This document shows, one piece after another, positions 25,996-35,160 of a DNA stretch of 53,942 nucleotides (positions are counted from its first letter, which is position 1; each line of letters starts with the position of its first letter). The DNA lies in the NCBI GenBank assembly GCA_937862805.1, contig CALMDO010000250.1:1-53942 (forward strand), written 5' to 3'. Below the pieces are notes generated by a model. It was not told where the DNA came from. It saw only the letters and a list, made by a program, of their open reading frames with translations, and did not search any database. This stretch comes from an uncultured Bacteroidota bacterium. Lineage in GTDB: Bacteria; Bacteroidota; Bacteroidia; Bacteroidales; FEN-979. Position numbers and translations under genes: made by a program.

Positions 25996-26373
25996 CTATT
26001 TTGCTGCAATCGTTTCAATCTCTATCAAAGCGCCCATTGGAAGCCTTACTACCGCGTAGGCGGCTCTTGCCGGCGGGTTTTCCTGGTAGTAACGGCCATA
26101 AACTTCATTCATAGCTGCAAAGTTTTCCATCGTGGTCAAAAGACATGTCGATTTGACCACATCTTTAAAAGTATATCCGGCTTCGTTGAGAAGGGCACCG
26201 ATATTTTTCATGACTTGTTCCGTCTGTTCACGGATACCGCCTTCTACCAGTGTCCCGATTGCCGGATCAATGGAAATTTGACCTGAAATGAATAACAAAC
26301 CATTGGCTTCTATGGCCTGACTGTAAGGACCGATGGCTTTCGGCGCGTGTGAGGTAGCGATGACTTTTTTCAT
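25996..26373 (-). CDS. ridA: RidA family enamine/imine deaminase
   Basis: Hydrolyses reactive enamine/imine intermediates such as 2-aminoacrylate released by PLP enzymes. The 125-residue product has the hallmark AIGPYSQAIEANGLLFISGQI start, the KNIGALLNEAG region and the C-terminal PARAAYAVVRLPMGALIEIETIA segment with the catalytic Arg and Glu. The start is the ATG at 26373; a frame open to 26400 gives extra residues not typical of the family. It converges on the CHAT gene with only 9 bases between stops and lies 83 bases from the end of lptD. Confidence 0.95.
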   Translation of the reverse strand: MKKVIATSHAPKAIGPYSQAIEANGLLFISGQISIDPAIGTLVEGGIREQTEQVMKNIGALLNEAGYTFKDVVKSTCLLTTMENFAAMNEVYGRYYQENPPARAAYAVVRLPMGALIEIETIAAK

Positions 26374-26456
26374 AATGAATTCTATGATATTGTTAATCAA
26401 TTGATTATTTCTGTTCGGTGCTATCAGACCGGTGGTAACCAGTCCCTGCCGGTTTT

Positions 26457-29102
26457 TCAGGAGGCATAATCCCTGAAATCCCTTTTTTTATTCAATTTCA
26501 GATCCTGAAGGATAGACGCTTTCACGTTTATAGAGAAATTCCAACTTTGCTGGCCCCCTTTGGGTATCCATCCGAACCGCATTTCCCAGCAATGGAGATC
26601 GCGGTAAACGTCGATGGAAGTATAGGAGAGCTCGTTGTTCACGAAATCCCATCCGGTGGTCAGCGAGATCTTCCATTTGGGAGTGATGTTTAGTTGACCG
26701 TTGAAATTAAGGGTCTGGATGATCTGCTGGGTTCTTGACAAGGTACCGGAGTTCCATGTCTTGGAATACCTGAAACTGTAATTGACCGAGAAGCTCCAGG
26801 GGATGTCAAAATCCACATAATAATCATAGTAGTCGATGATGTCCTGCCTTTCCTGCGGTGTTCCGCGGGTAGTTGTCTTCTTGCCTTTCACTTTTTCGGA
26901 GGAGAGGGTATAGGTAAGGCCGACATCCCAGGAGGTATTGTCGAGGCGTAACAGCCGGTGGTGAGCTTTCCATTCAGTAGTATTGATCCGACGGCCCAGG
27001 GAATCACGGGCATAAATATCCCAATAACTGGCATATTGAATGGTCAATCCCTTGATGATGGAACTCCGGCCGCTGATGGTGATGGGCGACCAGTTGAGGG
27101 AATCGCGCGCCAGGTCATACGAGGCTCTGATTGTGAGGTCATCGATCAGGGGGATTTTCCGGATGCCGGTGATGGTGTCTTTCCTGTTCCTGACCTTCAT
27201 CTCCAGGTTGTTGCTGATGGCGAAACTGATCATTCCCGATTTTTGCCCGGGCGGACCTCCGTAAATGGCTTGCTCAAAAATGGAATAGTAGCCTGGTCCA
27301 TAGATGTTCGGATCGTTGTAAATGTATTGCCAGTAACCCCATGAGGGAGCGCCCCAGTTGGGGGTGAAGGAGAAAGCCACCGATGGCGTCACCATGTGAC
27401 GAATAGCCCGGACCAATCCTTTTTTGAACTGGTACATGCCATAAAGCCGTGTGTTGATCGACGACGATGCACTGAAATCGAAGGCATTGGTAAAACCGGT
27501 GACATTGTTGGTCTCATAGTAGCCGGGGATGGTATCGGTGTCGGTAAAAACCGAATCAACATATTGTTTGCGGATGGTTTTCATGTACATCCGGTCAGTG
27601 ATGTTGATGGAATTGCTCCAGTTGAAAAACTTTAAAACCCGCACAGTAGCCGTAATAGGGATGCTGTGGCGCATTCCGTTCTGCAATGAATCGAGCCATT
27701 GTCCTTTCAGGAAATTCGAATCAGCAGTGTTGTACCGGTTCTCCATGTCCATGTTGTACTTCATGCTGATCTGTTCATACCAGCGCATTTTACCTACCGG
27801 ATTTTTCCTGCGGAAAGGATAAAACTGGTTCACGGAGAAGGCAACCTGTGGCAGGGTAATGCTGATGGTCTTGGTTCCCGTGTTCTGGCTGTGGTTGAAG
27901 TTAAGGTTAAGGAAGTATTTCCCGGCAAAACTCGTCGAATAATTGATGCTCGACTGGAAGGTGTTGGAAAGATAAGACTGCGTACTGGAGGCAAGATTGT
28001 ACTTGTTGAAGGTGTTGCTTACGATGTTCACGTTGGCTGAAAAGTTACTGTGTGGACGCGCTTTCCCGTCCTGGCTGTGCATCCAACGTACCTGAAAATC
28101 TTTCGATTTCTGAAAGTCAGGTGAATCCTGCGATCCGATCAGGTTGACGGCATAACTGAAGTTAAATGAACCGTTGTAATGATAGCGTTTGTTGTAACGG
28201 AAAGTTGGTTTGATGGCCCAGCTTCCGCGGGTATAGATATCGGCCTGGATCATCACATCCATGTACTGGTTCATGGCCCAGTAATACCCGAAATTCTCGA
28301 AATAGAAACCGCGGTTGGCCGATTCACCGTAAGTGGGCAGCAAAATCCCCGAACGTTGCCCTGAGCGGTTGGGGAAGTAACCGAAAGGGATTACCAGCGG
28401 GGTCGCAACGTTCGCTATGTCCATGTAAGCCGGCCCGGTGATCACCCGTTTCCCGGGAATCACCTTTCCTTTACCGAATTTAAAGGCAAAATGTGGATTC
28501 TCTTCCAGATCACAAGTTGTGTATGATCCGGATTTGATGTATGTTACATCGTTTTCCATTTTTTTAACCACCGTTCCATGCAAGTATCCTTCATCCTGTT
28601 TGGTAAAAACAGTATTGATATATCCCCTTTTGGTGGTATAGTTGTAATTCATCTCTTTGGCTTTAAAAGCCTGAGAACCCTGAGCAAATTCCGGAAATTC
28701 CTGTGGCTTTCCGGCAGTGTCATTCAAACTGGTGGCATAGACATGATTTTTGGGGAAGTCGATCTCCACATATCCCGCTTTCATGCTGATATCTTGATAT
28801 TTAAGATCTACTTCACGATACAGGAACACCTTTTGTTTTTTAACATCCAGCCGGAGGGAATCTCGAGCCGAATAATCGACCTTGTCCTGCAAAGCGTTCT
28901 TCTTTACTTGTTTTTTGACGATGGAATCACTGTTCACCGAATCCGTTGGGAGGGAGTCAATTTTGGCGGGAACAATGAATAAAGAATCTGCTTTTTTCTG
29001 CCGGATTGTATCCTCCTGGGCGACCACATCCGTGATTTGCAGGAAAAAAAGGAGCAAAAAAAGCGAAAACAGGGAAGACCTTGTTAATAATTTCGTTAAC
29101 AA
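26457..29102 (-). CDS. lptD: LptD (OstA-type) LPS-assembly outer-membrane protein
   Basis: Translocates LPS across the outer membrane as a large beta-barrel with a periplasmic beta-jellyroll. The 881-residue product has a signal peptide (about residues 1-28, ending VVAQ), a jellyroll with repeated DxxxAxD-like LPS-entry strands (residues about 70-230), and a long aromatic barrel to the C-terminus. The segment GFYFENFGYYWAMNQYMDVMI is typical of the Bacteroidota LptD group. The start is a TTG at 29102; no ATG occurs in frame before the upstream stop. The 180-base gap to the divergent amidase gene holds a plus-strand promoter box. In the window, lptF/G and an LptA-like gene complete the picture of LPS transport. 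Confidence 0.87.
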   Translation of the reverse strand: MLTKLLTRSSLFSLFLLLFFLQITDVVAQEDTIRQKKADSLFIVPAKIDSLPTDSVNSDSIVKKQVKKNALQDKVDYSARDSLRLDVKKQKVFLYREVDLKYQDISMKAGYVEIDFPKNHVYATSLNDTAGKPQEFPEFAQGSQAFKAKEMNYNYTTKRGYINTVFTKQDEGYLHGTVVKKMENDVTYIKSGSYTTCDLEENPHFAFKFGKGKVIPGKRVITGPAYMDIANVATPLVIPFGYFPNRSGQRSGILLPTYGESANRGFYFENFGYYWAMNQYMDVMIQADIYTRGSWAIKPTFRYNKRYHYNGSFNFSYAVNLIGSQDSPDFQKSKDFQVRWMHSQDGKARPHSNFSANVNIVSNTFNKYNLASSTQSYLSNTFQSSINYSTSFAGKYFLNLNFNHSQNTGTKTISITLPQVAFSVNQFYPFRRKNPVGKMRWYEQISMKYNMDMENRYNTADSNFLKGQWLDSLQNGMRHSIPITATVRVLKFFNWSNSINITDRMYMKTIRKQYVDSVFTDTDTIPGYYETNNVTGFTNAFDFSASSSINTRLYGMYQFKKGLVRAIRHMVTPSVAFSFTPNWGAPSWGYWQYIYNDPNIYGPGYYSIFEQAIYGGPPGQKSGMISFAISNNLEMKVRNRKDTITGIRKIPLIDDLTIRASYDLARDSLNWSPITISGRSSIIKGLTIQYASYWDIYARDSLGRRINTTEWKAHHRLLRLDNTSWDVGLTYTLSSEKVKGKKTTTRGTPQERQDIIDYYDYYVDFDIPWSFSVNYSFRYSKTWNSGTLSRTQQIIQTLNFNGQLNITPKWKISLTTGWDFVNNELSYTSIDVYRDLHCWEMRFGWIPKGGQQSWNFSINVKASILQDLKLNKKRDFRDYAS

Positions 29103-29131
29103 ATTCTTTTCTGAATTCCGGGGTTAACTTT

Positions 29132-29139
29132 TATCTTTG
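29132..29139 (+). promoter_or_regulatory. -7 promoter box for the amidase gene
   Basis: TATCTTTG, exact TAnnTTTG match, in the lptD-amidase divergent gap. A start site near 29146 would allow translation to begin well upstream of the TTG at 29280. Confidence 0.55.
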
Positions 29140-29279
29140 TTTGTAAATAAATTCAGAATAAAAAGGCGCTGAAAACCGTTATTCTTCAGGCTTCAAAACT
29201 AATCAAAATTATTGAGACACTGGCTTTTTTAATATTCTTTAACAAACACCGGCAAGGGATCAATCAGGTTATCAGGTAC

Positions 29280-30473
29280 TTGTTGATTCTGGTTTGTATT
29301 TACTCCTTTATTGTGCCCGTTTCTGCACAAAGGCGCACGGTGATCCGTACGGTGGTGATAGATGCCGGACATGGGGGGCATGATCCGGGGGCTTTGGGAA
29401 AGCTGGCCAGGGAGAAAAACATCAACCTCTCCATCGCCCTGAAGTTGGGTAATCTTATTCAGCGTAACATGAAAGAGATCAGGGTGATCTATACACGCGA
29501 CCGCGACCGTTTCATCGAATTATACCGGAGGGCCGCGATCGCCAATGAGAACCGTGCCGATCTTTTTATCTCCATTCACTGCAACGCCAACAATAATAAG
29601 TCACTCAGGGGTGCGGAGACCTATATCATGGGTCTTCACAAATCGGAAGCAAATCTCAGCACTGCAAAATTGGAAAATGCCTCCATCCTGCTCGAATCCG
29701 ATTACCAGTCAACCTACAACGGGTTTGATCCCAATTCGGATGAATCCTATATCATTTTTTCGCTCAACCAGAATGCCAATCTGGAGCAAAGCAGCGACCT
29801 CGCTGCGGCCATTCAGGAACAGATGGAAGAGAGGGTCGGCCTGAACAACCGGGGCGTTCGCCAGGCGGGATTCATCGTACTATACAAAACTACCATGCCC
29901 AGTGTGATCGTGGAAACCGGGTACCTGAGCAACGCCTCCGAAGAGAAATTCCTGATTTCCGATAAAGGGCAGGAATACATCGCATCAGCGATCTACAGGG
30001 CCTTTCGCCAATTTCGCGATAAACTGGAAAACCCGTCGGTTACTTCTTCTCCTGTAGCTAAAACAGAACCCTCAAGGGTCGAGAGCACACTGCAGTCAAC
30101 CCGGCCGGGAGGCAGTCCCGGCGATACCCCGATGGTAGTCAGGGATCCGCTTCAAACCAACGCGCCGGCAACTCCACCAGCTGCCGTGCCACGATCCAAC
30201 CCTGCCGGAGCGGTCTCTTTCCGCGTTCAGATCGCTGTGACAACCAATGATATCGGTCTTCATTCATCGAAATTTGCCTCCCTCACGAAGGTTAAAATGT
30301 ACAAACACAACGGCATGTACAAATACACCGTGGGCGATGAACCGGACCTGGCTTCCGCTGAAAAACTGATGGAACAGGTTCGCCGGAAAGGTTTCAGGGA
30401 TGCTTTCATCGTGGTTTTCAGAAACGACCAACGCATTACGGGTGCTGAAGCCGATAGGCTCACCCACAGGTAA
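29280..30473 (+). CDS. N-acetylmuramoyl-L-alanine amidase with SPOR-like tail
   Basis: Cleaves the amide bond between MurNAc and the stem peptide of peptidoglycan, for cell separation. The 397-residue product has the zinc motif DAGHGGHDPG (first His), the Glu-containing NENRADLFISIHCNAN segment with the second His, and VETGYLSN with the catalytic Glu. After a Pro/Thr-rich linker (about residues 240-310) comes a SPOR-like domain (RVQIAV through FRDAFIVVF) that probably binds septal, stripped peptidoglycan. The N-terminal LILVCIYSFIVPVSAQ is a signal peptide. The start is uncertain: TTG at 29280 is the first canonical codon, yet the frame is open back to 29151 and residues just upstream (KHRQGINQVIR) would supply the positive N-region. 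Confidence 0.88.
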   Translation: MLILVCIYSFIVPVSAQRRTVIRTVVIDAGHGGHDPGALGKLAREKNINLSIALKLGNLIQRNMKEIRVIYTRDRDRFIELYRRAAIANENRADLFISIHCNANNNKSLRGAETYIMGLHKSEANLSTAKLENASILLESDYQSTYNGFDPNSDESYIIFSLNQNANLEQSSDLAAAIQEQMEERVGLNNRGVRQAGFIVLYKTTMPSVIVETGYLSNASEEKFLISDKGQEYIASAIYRAFRQFRDKLENPSVTSSPVAKTEPSRVESTLQSTRPGGSPGDTPMVVRDPLQTNAPATPPAAVPRSNPAGAVSFRVQIAVTTNDIGLHSSKFASLTKVKMYKHNGMYKYTVGDEPDLASAEKLMEQVRRKGFRDAFIVVFRNDQRITGAEADRLTHR

Positions 30474-30492
30474 GAACAATCAATTTTTCAAT

Positions 30493-30500
30493 TACATTTG
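30493..30500 (+). promoter_or_regulatory. -7 promoter box for the MlaD-like gene
   Basis: TACATTTG matches TAnnTTTG. The predicted start site lies about 9 bases before the ATG at 30516, so the transcript would be nearly leaderless. Confidence 0.5.
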
Positions 30501-30515
30501 CACAAAACAACTGCT

Positions 30516-31463
30516 ATGGTTATCCGGAAAGAGATCAAAGTTGGCGCCGTTTTTGTCATTGCCCTGGCCGTTCTGATTTGGGGCCTGATGTACCTTAAAG
30601 GGCTGGAACTTTTCAAGACCAGCAGGACCTTTTATGCTGTTTATGACCATGTTAACGGACTGGTAGCTGCCAATCCCATTACCATTAAAGGTCTCCAGGT
30701 AGGGCAGGTCAACAAACTTTATTTTAACCCGAACAATCCACAGAAGATCATTGTCGAACTCTATGTTAAAGGGGATTATCCCATCCCGAAAAATTCCTCT
30801 GCCCGGATTTACAGTTCCAGCCTGTTAGGAGCCAAAGAGGTAGAGATCATCCCGGGCGATTCCCGGATCATGGCAAAAGACCGCGACACCTTACTGTCGC
30901 TCATAGAAGCCACGCTGGGAGAGGAAGTAAACCGGCAGATTTTACCCCTCAAACGCAAAGCGGAAAACCTCATCAGTTCCATCGATACCGTGGCCATGAT
31001 CGTCCAGCAGGTACTGAACAAAAATACCCGGGAAAACCTGGTGCAGGCTGTCGAACATGTTAAACAAACCCTCGAAAACATTGCCCATACCACCGGCAAC
31101 CTCGATACCTTGCTTGGTTCTCAACGCAAAAATATAGCGGATATCATTACCAATGTGGAGTCCATCAGCAACAACCTCCGGAAGAACAACGACAAAATCA
31201 CCCATATCATCAACAACCTCTCCGATGTCAGCGATTCACTGGCCAAGGCCCGGATACCTGCTACCATCGCACAGGTCAACAAGGCTGTCAGCGACCTCGA
31301 TGCCATCCTGGTGAAGATCAACAAGGGGGATGGATCGGTCGGTCAGTTGATCAACAACCAGCAATTATACCTGGAAGTGGAAAAAGCTGCACGTGACCTC
31401 AACCTCTTGCTCGAAGACATTAAAGCCAACCCCGGCCGCTACGTCAAATTCTCTGTGTTTTAA
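30516..31463 (+). CDS. MCE/MlaD-family lipid-transport protein
   Basis: A 315-residue inner-membrane anchored substrate-binding protein of phospholipid transporters (Mla/Mce). One N-terminal helix (about residues 8-28, VGAVFVIALAVLIWGLMYLKG) precedes the MCE domain (residues about 38-118, with the characteristic VNGLVAANPITIKGLQVGQV), then a long helical region full of heptad-like Asn/Ile repeats (NIADIITNVESISNNLRKNNDKITHIINNL), as in MlaD/PqiB-type tunnels. It follows the amidase gene by 42 bases. The start at 30516 is preferred over a TTG at 30498 because the promoter box at 30493 overlaps that TTG. No MlaE/MlaF genes are seen here. Confidence 0.9.
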   Translation: MVIRKEIKVGAVFVIALAVLIWGLMYLKGLELFKTSRTFYAVYDHVNGLVAANPITIKGLQVGQVNKLYFNPNNPQKIIVELYVKGDYPIPKNSSARIYSSSLLGAKEVEIIPGDSRIMAKDRDTLLSLIEATLGEEVNRQILPLKRKAENLISSIDTVAMIVQQVLNKNTRENLVQAVEHVKQTLENIAHTTGNLDTLLGSQRKNIADIITNVESISNNLRKNNDKITHIINNLSDVSDSLAKARIPATIAQVNKAVSDLDAILVKINKGDGSVGQLINNQQLYLEVEKAARDLNLLLEDIKANPGRYVKFSVF

Positions 31464-31498
31464 GCCCCGCTCCGGGCAGGTTAAACGGTGCAGTATGG

Positions 31499-33046
31499 TC
31501 AGGGTTCCCGAACGGGGGCCGGATCACTGACCCACACAAAGATATCGGCTTTCTTCAAAGGCCTTTTTTCTTCCAGCCATTTGAAGTTTCTCAAGCGTAA
31601 TTCCTGCTTTGGTAATTGCTTTTCAGGATAGAGATGCGCCTCAGGTTTATCGATATAGGTAATGGTGCTGAGTTCATTGTTCTCCAAGAAGATCAACATC
31701 TCTGCCGATCTGGCCTTGTTGATCCCGATCAGCGTTTTGTCCTCTTCCCGTGCATAATAGATGGTCTCGGCATTCCCGATTACTCTCACTTTGTACAATT
31801 GGTTGTCGCGGAAACGGGCCAACAGGTTCCTCCCTTTGATCTGGTTGAAACGCACGGAATCGTCCTTTGAAATGATGAAAGCCGAACCAAACATCTTCAG
31901 AGAATCAGCTTGCCCGTCCCGGAGCTTCAATTGAATAGAATCGGCAGTGAGCTGGTTGGGACCCGACCACAAGACAGGCTCCTTGTACATCATCAGGGCA
32001 GAATCAGCAGTATGAAAGACCAATGAATCACTCATTCCCTGAATATCTTGTCGGAAAAACCTTACTTTATGATAACAATGAATGTCCCGGATGTGCTGGC
32101 TGGTATCAAAAGTGGCCCAAACCGTGTCAGCGTGCATGAAAAGTGAATCTTTTTTCTCCACCATGGTCACCAGTGCGCTGTCGGTCATGAAAGCGAACCC
32201 GGCCTGCCGTTTGATCTCCCCGTACTCTCCGGTGAGCAGGATGTTCTGAACGGTATCGATTAGCAGAGCATCTTGGAAAACCTGTCCGAACCCGTTCTTT
32301 CGTTCATAATAAAGACTGTCGCCTGTGAGCATGGCAGCCCCGTGGTAAATTTTTGAATGCTCGCGGAAGCGGGCCAGATCCAAACGGGTATCATACCATC
32401 CGTTTTCGCAATAAATTGAATCTTGTTTGTCGTTGGAGGTGATATTGGAAGGACCATAAAAATAAGCTACTTCAGTCAGCGTATTGTACATTAAGGTGTC
32501 TGAATGCATGGCGTAATCCGGGTGAGTCAGCAACACCTTGTCTTTGAAAAAAAATGTTTTTTTGTCGGTGTAATAATAGCCGTGAAGACTGACCAGGACA
32601 TTTTTATCGTTCACGATCTTTCCCCAGTAATCGTAACGGGCGATCTGTGTATTTCTGTCATAAACCAACGTGTCGGTAGTGAGGATGGTCTGGTTATCGA
32701 TCAGCCGGACATTGCTGTTGGCCCACGCTATTTTCGTATTCCCGTCATAACGGAGGGAGTCGGCGTACAAGTTGAGGGTATCTGAGAGTTTTACGCGCAC
32801 GTTCCCAAAGGTGGCAACGCGGTTATCGGCTTCAAACAGGTAAGCACTGTCGCAAAAAAGATAAGCTGAATCGTGGCTGAAGATCACATTTCCGATCAAC
32901 CGCTGGACATTTTGCCGGATCTCCTTGTTGTAAGTCCACGAATCAGCTTTTTCAAGGATGATCCTGGCAGGAGCAGGCTCCTGGGACAAACCCGGTAAAT
33001 AAAATATCAGAAAAACAGGCAACAAACACAACGGTTTGTAATTCAT
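31499..33046 (-). CDS. OstA/LptA-like periplasmic protein
   Basis: A 515-residue exported protein of the OstA/LptA-like family found in Bacteroidota, probably part of the LPS-transport bridge or an LptD-related factor. The signal peptide runs to about residue 20 (ending GLSQ). The body is a series of beta-strand repeats with Asp-Ser-Ala/Leu-Tyr (SAYLFCDSAYLFEADNRV, SLRYDGNTKI, TLVYDRNTQI, DSLYYERKN, ADSIQLKLRDGQ), which is the OstA fold signature. The frame is open to 33178 but the ATG at 33046 gives the signal peptide directly and follows the TATCTTTG box at 33064. It converges on the MlaD-like gene (35-base gap) and diverges from gatE. Confidence 0.8.
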   Translation of the reverse strand: MNYKPLCLLPVFLIFYLPGLSQEPAPARIILEKADSWTYNKEIRQNVQRLIGNVIFSHDSAYLFCDSAYLFEADNRVATFGNVRVKLSDTLNLYADSLRYDGNTKIAWANSNVRLIDNQTILTTDTLVYDRNTQIARYDYWGKIVNDKNVLVSLHGYYYTDKKTFFFKDKVLLTHPDYAMHSDTLMYNTLTEVAYFYGPSNITSNDKQDSIYCENGWYDTRLDLARFREHSKIYHGAAMLTGDSLYYERKNGFGQVFQDALLIDTVQNILLTGEYGEIKRQAGFAFMTDSALVTMVEKKDSLFMHADTVWATFDTSQHIRDIHCYHKVRFFRQDIQGMSDSLVFHTADSALMMYKEPVLWSGPNQLTADSIQLKLRDGQADSLKMFGSAFIISKDDSVRFNQIKGRNLLARFRDNQLYKVRVIGNAETIYYAREEDKTLIGINKARSAEMLIFLENNELSTITYIDKPEAHLYPEKQLPKQELRLRNFKWLEEKRPLKKADIFVWVSDPAPVREP

Positions 33047-33063
33047 ATCCTTCAGTTTTGCTG

Positions 33064-33071
33064 CAAAGATA
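33064..33071 (-). promoter_or_regulatory. -7 promoter box for the OstA/LptA-like gene
   Basis: Minus-strand TATCTTTG, exact TAnnTTTG match, leader about 12 bases to the ATG at 33046. It supports the shorter start. Confidence 0.6.
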
Positions 33072-33168
33072 GGAAATTGAGAGTTACCAAAATTATTGAA
33101 CAATCGGCACCCTGTTATCATCAAAATGTCTAATTTTACCCCCTCGTAAATTGATCCTACCCGATTCC

Positions 33169-35160
33169 ATGAAACCACCCTTTGACCCCCGGCGAAATTA
33201 TGCCGAAACCCAGCAAAAAACAGGATATGTCAAACGTAAGGAAGCAACCCAGGCCGATTACGACCGGATTGGCTTTATGTCAGGACTGGAAGTCCACCAA
33301 CAACTGAGAACCCGCAAAAAACTTTTTTGTCGTTGTCCTTCCGGAATTTACCAGAAAGAAGACGACTTCGATGCCGAACTGGTAAGGCACATGCGCCCCA
33401 CACTCAGTGAGTTGGGTGAGTATGACGGAACGGCCCTGATGGAATTCCGCACCCGGAAAAATATCATCTACCGGATCAAAAACGAAACGGCCTGCACCTA
33501 TGAAGTGGATGATACCCCGCCATTCCCGCTGAATATGGAGGCGCTGGACATATCGATAGAGATTGCTCTTTTATCAAAGATGAAGGTCGTTGGAGAGGTT
33601 CACATTACCCGGAAACAGTACCTCGACGGATCCATACCTACCGGGTTCCAACGTACCGCTATCGTTGGAGTAGAAGGTGAAATCGAACTGAAAAACAAAA
33701 AGGTACGATTGATCCAGCTCAGTCTCGAAGAGGATTCGTGCCGGGAAGTCTCCGATATTGGTCACTGGCGTGTTTACCGGACCGACCGGCTGGGGATGCC
33801 CCTGATTGAGACGGTCACCTATCCCGATTTCAAGAATCCCGACGAGGTCAGAGAAGGAGCCGATTACATCCGCTTTCTCAACCGCAGTACGGGCAAGGTG
33901 CTGACCGGTGTCGGATCCACCCGTGCCGACGTCAACGTGAGCTGCAGAGGCGGTACCCGTGTTGAGATCAAAGGAGTTTCCCATACCGGCTGGATGCCTG
34001 AACTGACCCACAATGAAGTATTCCGCCAATGGGCCTTGCTGGCCGTGAAGGAAACACTCAATGCCAGGGTCAAGGACCCGGCAGCCTGGAAAATTTCCTG
34101 GAAAGAGCTGCGGCCCAGGGATTTCAAACTTGAAAACCTGGGAATGCCCAAAAACAGTGACTTTAAAGTATTAGGCGTAAATCTGCCTGAATTCAAAGGC
34201 ATCCTGTCGCATTTTACCCAACCGGGAAAAATGTTCGGCGACGAATTTACTGACCGGCTGAAAGTCATTGCCTGCCTCGAGAAACCCAACATGGTCCACT
34301 CCGAAATGTTTGACAACGTTTTGGGCGATAAAGCTTGGGCACGCATTCGCACCTTGTTGGAAAGCGGTGACAACGACGCTCAGATTATTTTCTGGGGCCC
34401 GGCCGATGACATCAAGACAGCCCTCGAAACGATCGAAGAAAGAGGGAAAATGGCCTTTGCCGGGGTCCCCAACGAGACCCGCAAATCACTCCCCGACGGC
34501 ACCACCATCTTTGAAAGAGTCCTCCCGGGAGCCGACCGGATGTACCCCGATACAGATTCCGCACCCATCCCCCTTGAAGATACAACCATTGATGAAGCGC
34601 TCAACCGCCTTCCCCAATTGGTATCCTCACGCATCCGCTCTCTCATCGAATGGCAGGTACCGGAAGATACCCATACCTATATCCTGAAAAACAACCTTGT
34701 CCCGTTGCTGGAACAAGCACAGGCAGAACTGGGTATTGCACCCCGGTTTACCGCCACCCTGCTGGCCCATACACTGAAACACATCCAGGGACAGTATCCT
34801 GCATTGCCCGATTTTTCTTACGGAAAAGTACTTGAAATGCTCCGGTACCTGAAAGAAAAGCAAATGGATCCCGGCATTGCAAAAAAAATGTTGCTGCAAA
34901 TTTACCAACATCCCAAGATGGATTTTGAGTCTGTTCTTACTACATTGAATTTCAAATATATGTCAAAATCTGAGATTTTTGGGAAGATCCCCTTTCTTGT
35001 CAAGAAATACCAGGAGATACGCACCTCCGGAGAGGAGACAGCAGGACTGCGATGGATCATGGGAAACCTGAACAAAGTAGCCACCGGCAACATCTCCCTT
35101 AAAGAACTCAGTCATCAGATCACCAGTTTTAATCCTGCAACGAATCAACCCACACAATGA
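33169..35160 (+). CDS. gatE: Glu-tRNA(Gln) amidotransferase subunit E (GatE, archaeal type)
   Basis: Kinase/transamidase subunit that phosphorylates Glu on misacylated Glu-tRNA(Gln) and converts it to Gln with ammonia from GatD. The 663-residue product has the GatB/E cradle (GLEVHQQLRTRKKLFCRCP at about 39-57, and the SLEEDSCRE, DRLGMPLIET, GVGSTRADVNVS segments). Between about 330 and 460 lies the insertion domain (VLGVNLPEFKGIL, FWGPADDIKTAL, GADRMYPDTDSAPI) similar to that of bacterial AspRS, which distinguishes GatE from GatB. The C-terminus is a helical YqeY-like tail. The ATG at 33169 is chosen over the TTG at 33151. The stop overlaps the gatD start by four bases (ATGA), as expected for a stoichiometric complex. 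GatDE is classically archaeal, so its presence here is notable; see findings. Confidence 0.93.
   Translation: MKPPFDPRRNYAETQQKTGYVKRKEATQADYDRIGFMSGLEVHQQLRTRKKLFCRCPSGIYQKEDDFDAELVRHMRPTLSELGEYDGTALMEFRTRKNIIYRIKNETACTYEVDDTPPFPLNMEALDISIEIALLSKMKVVGEVHITRKQYLDGSIPTGFQRTAIVGVEGEIELKNKKVRLIQLSLEEDSCREVSDIGHWRVYRTDRLGMPLIETVTYPDFKNPDEVREGADYIRFLNRSTGKVLTGVGSTRADVNVSCRGGTRVEIKGVSHTGWMPELTHNEVFRQWALLAVKETLNARVKDPAAWKISWKELRPRDFKLENLGMPKNSDFKVLGVNLPEFKGILSHFTQPGKMFGDEFTDRLKVIACLEKPNMVHSEMFDNVLGDKAWARIRTLLESGDNDAQIIFWGPADDIKTALETIEERGKMAFAGVPNETRKSLPDGTTIFERVLPGADRMYPDTDSAPIPLEDTTIDEALNRLPQLVSSRIRSLIEWQVPEDTHTYILKNNLVPLLEQAQAELGIAPRFTATLLAHTLKHIQGQYPALPDFSYGKVLEMLRYLKEKQMDPGIAKKMLLQIYQHPKMDFESVLTTLNFKYMSKSEIFGKIPFLVKKYQEIRTSGEETAGLRWIMGNLNKVATGNISLKELSHQITSFNPATNQPTQ

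Noticed and set aside
31464-31498. GC-rich inverted repeat GCCC/GGGC between the MlaD-like and OstA-like genes as a terminator
   Set aside because: The stem is only 4 bp and no T-run follows on either strand.
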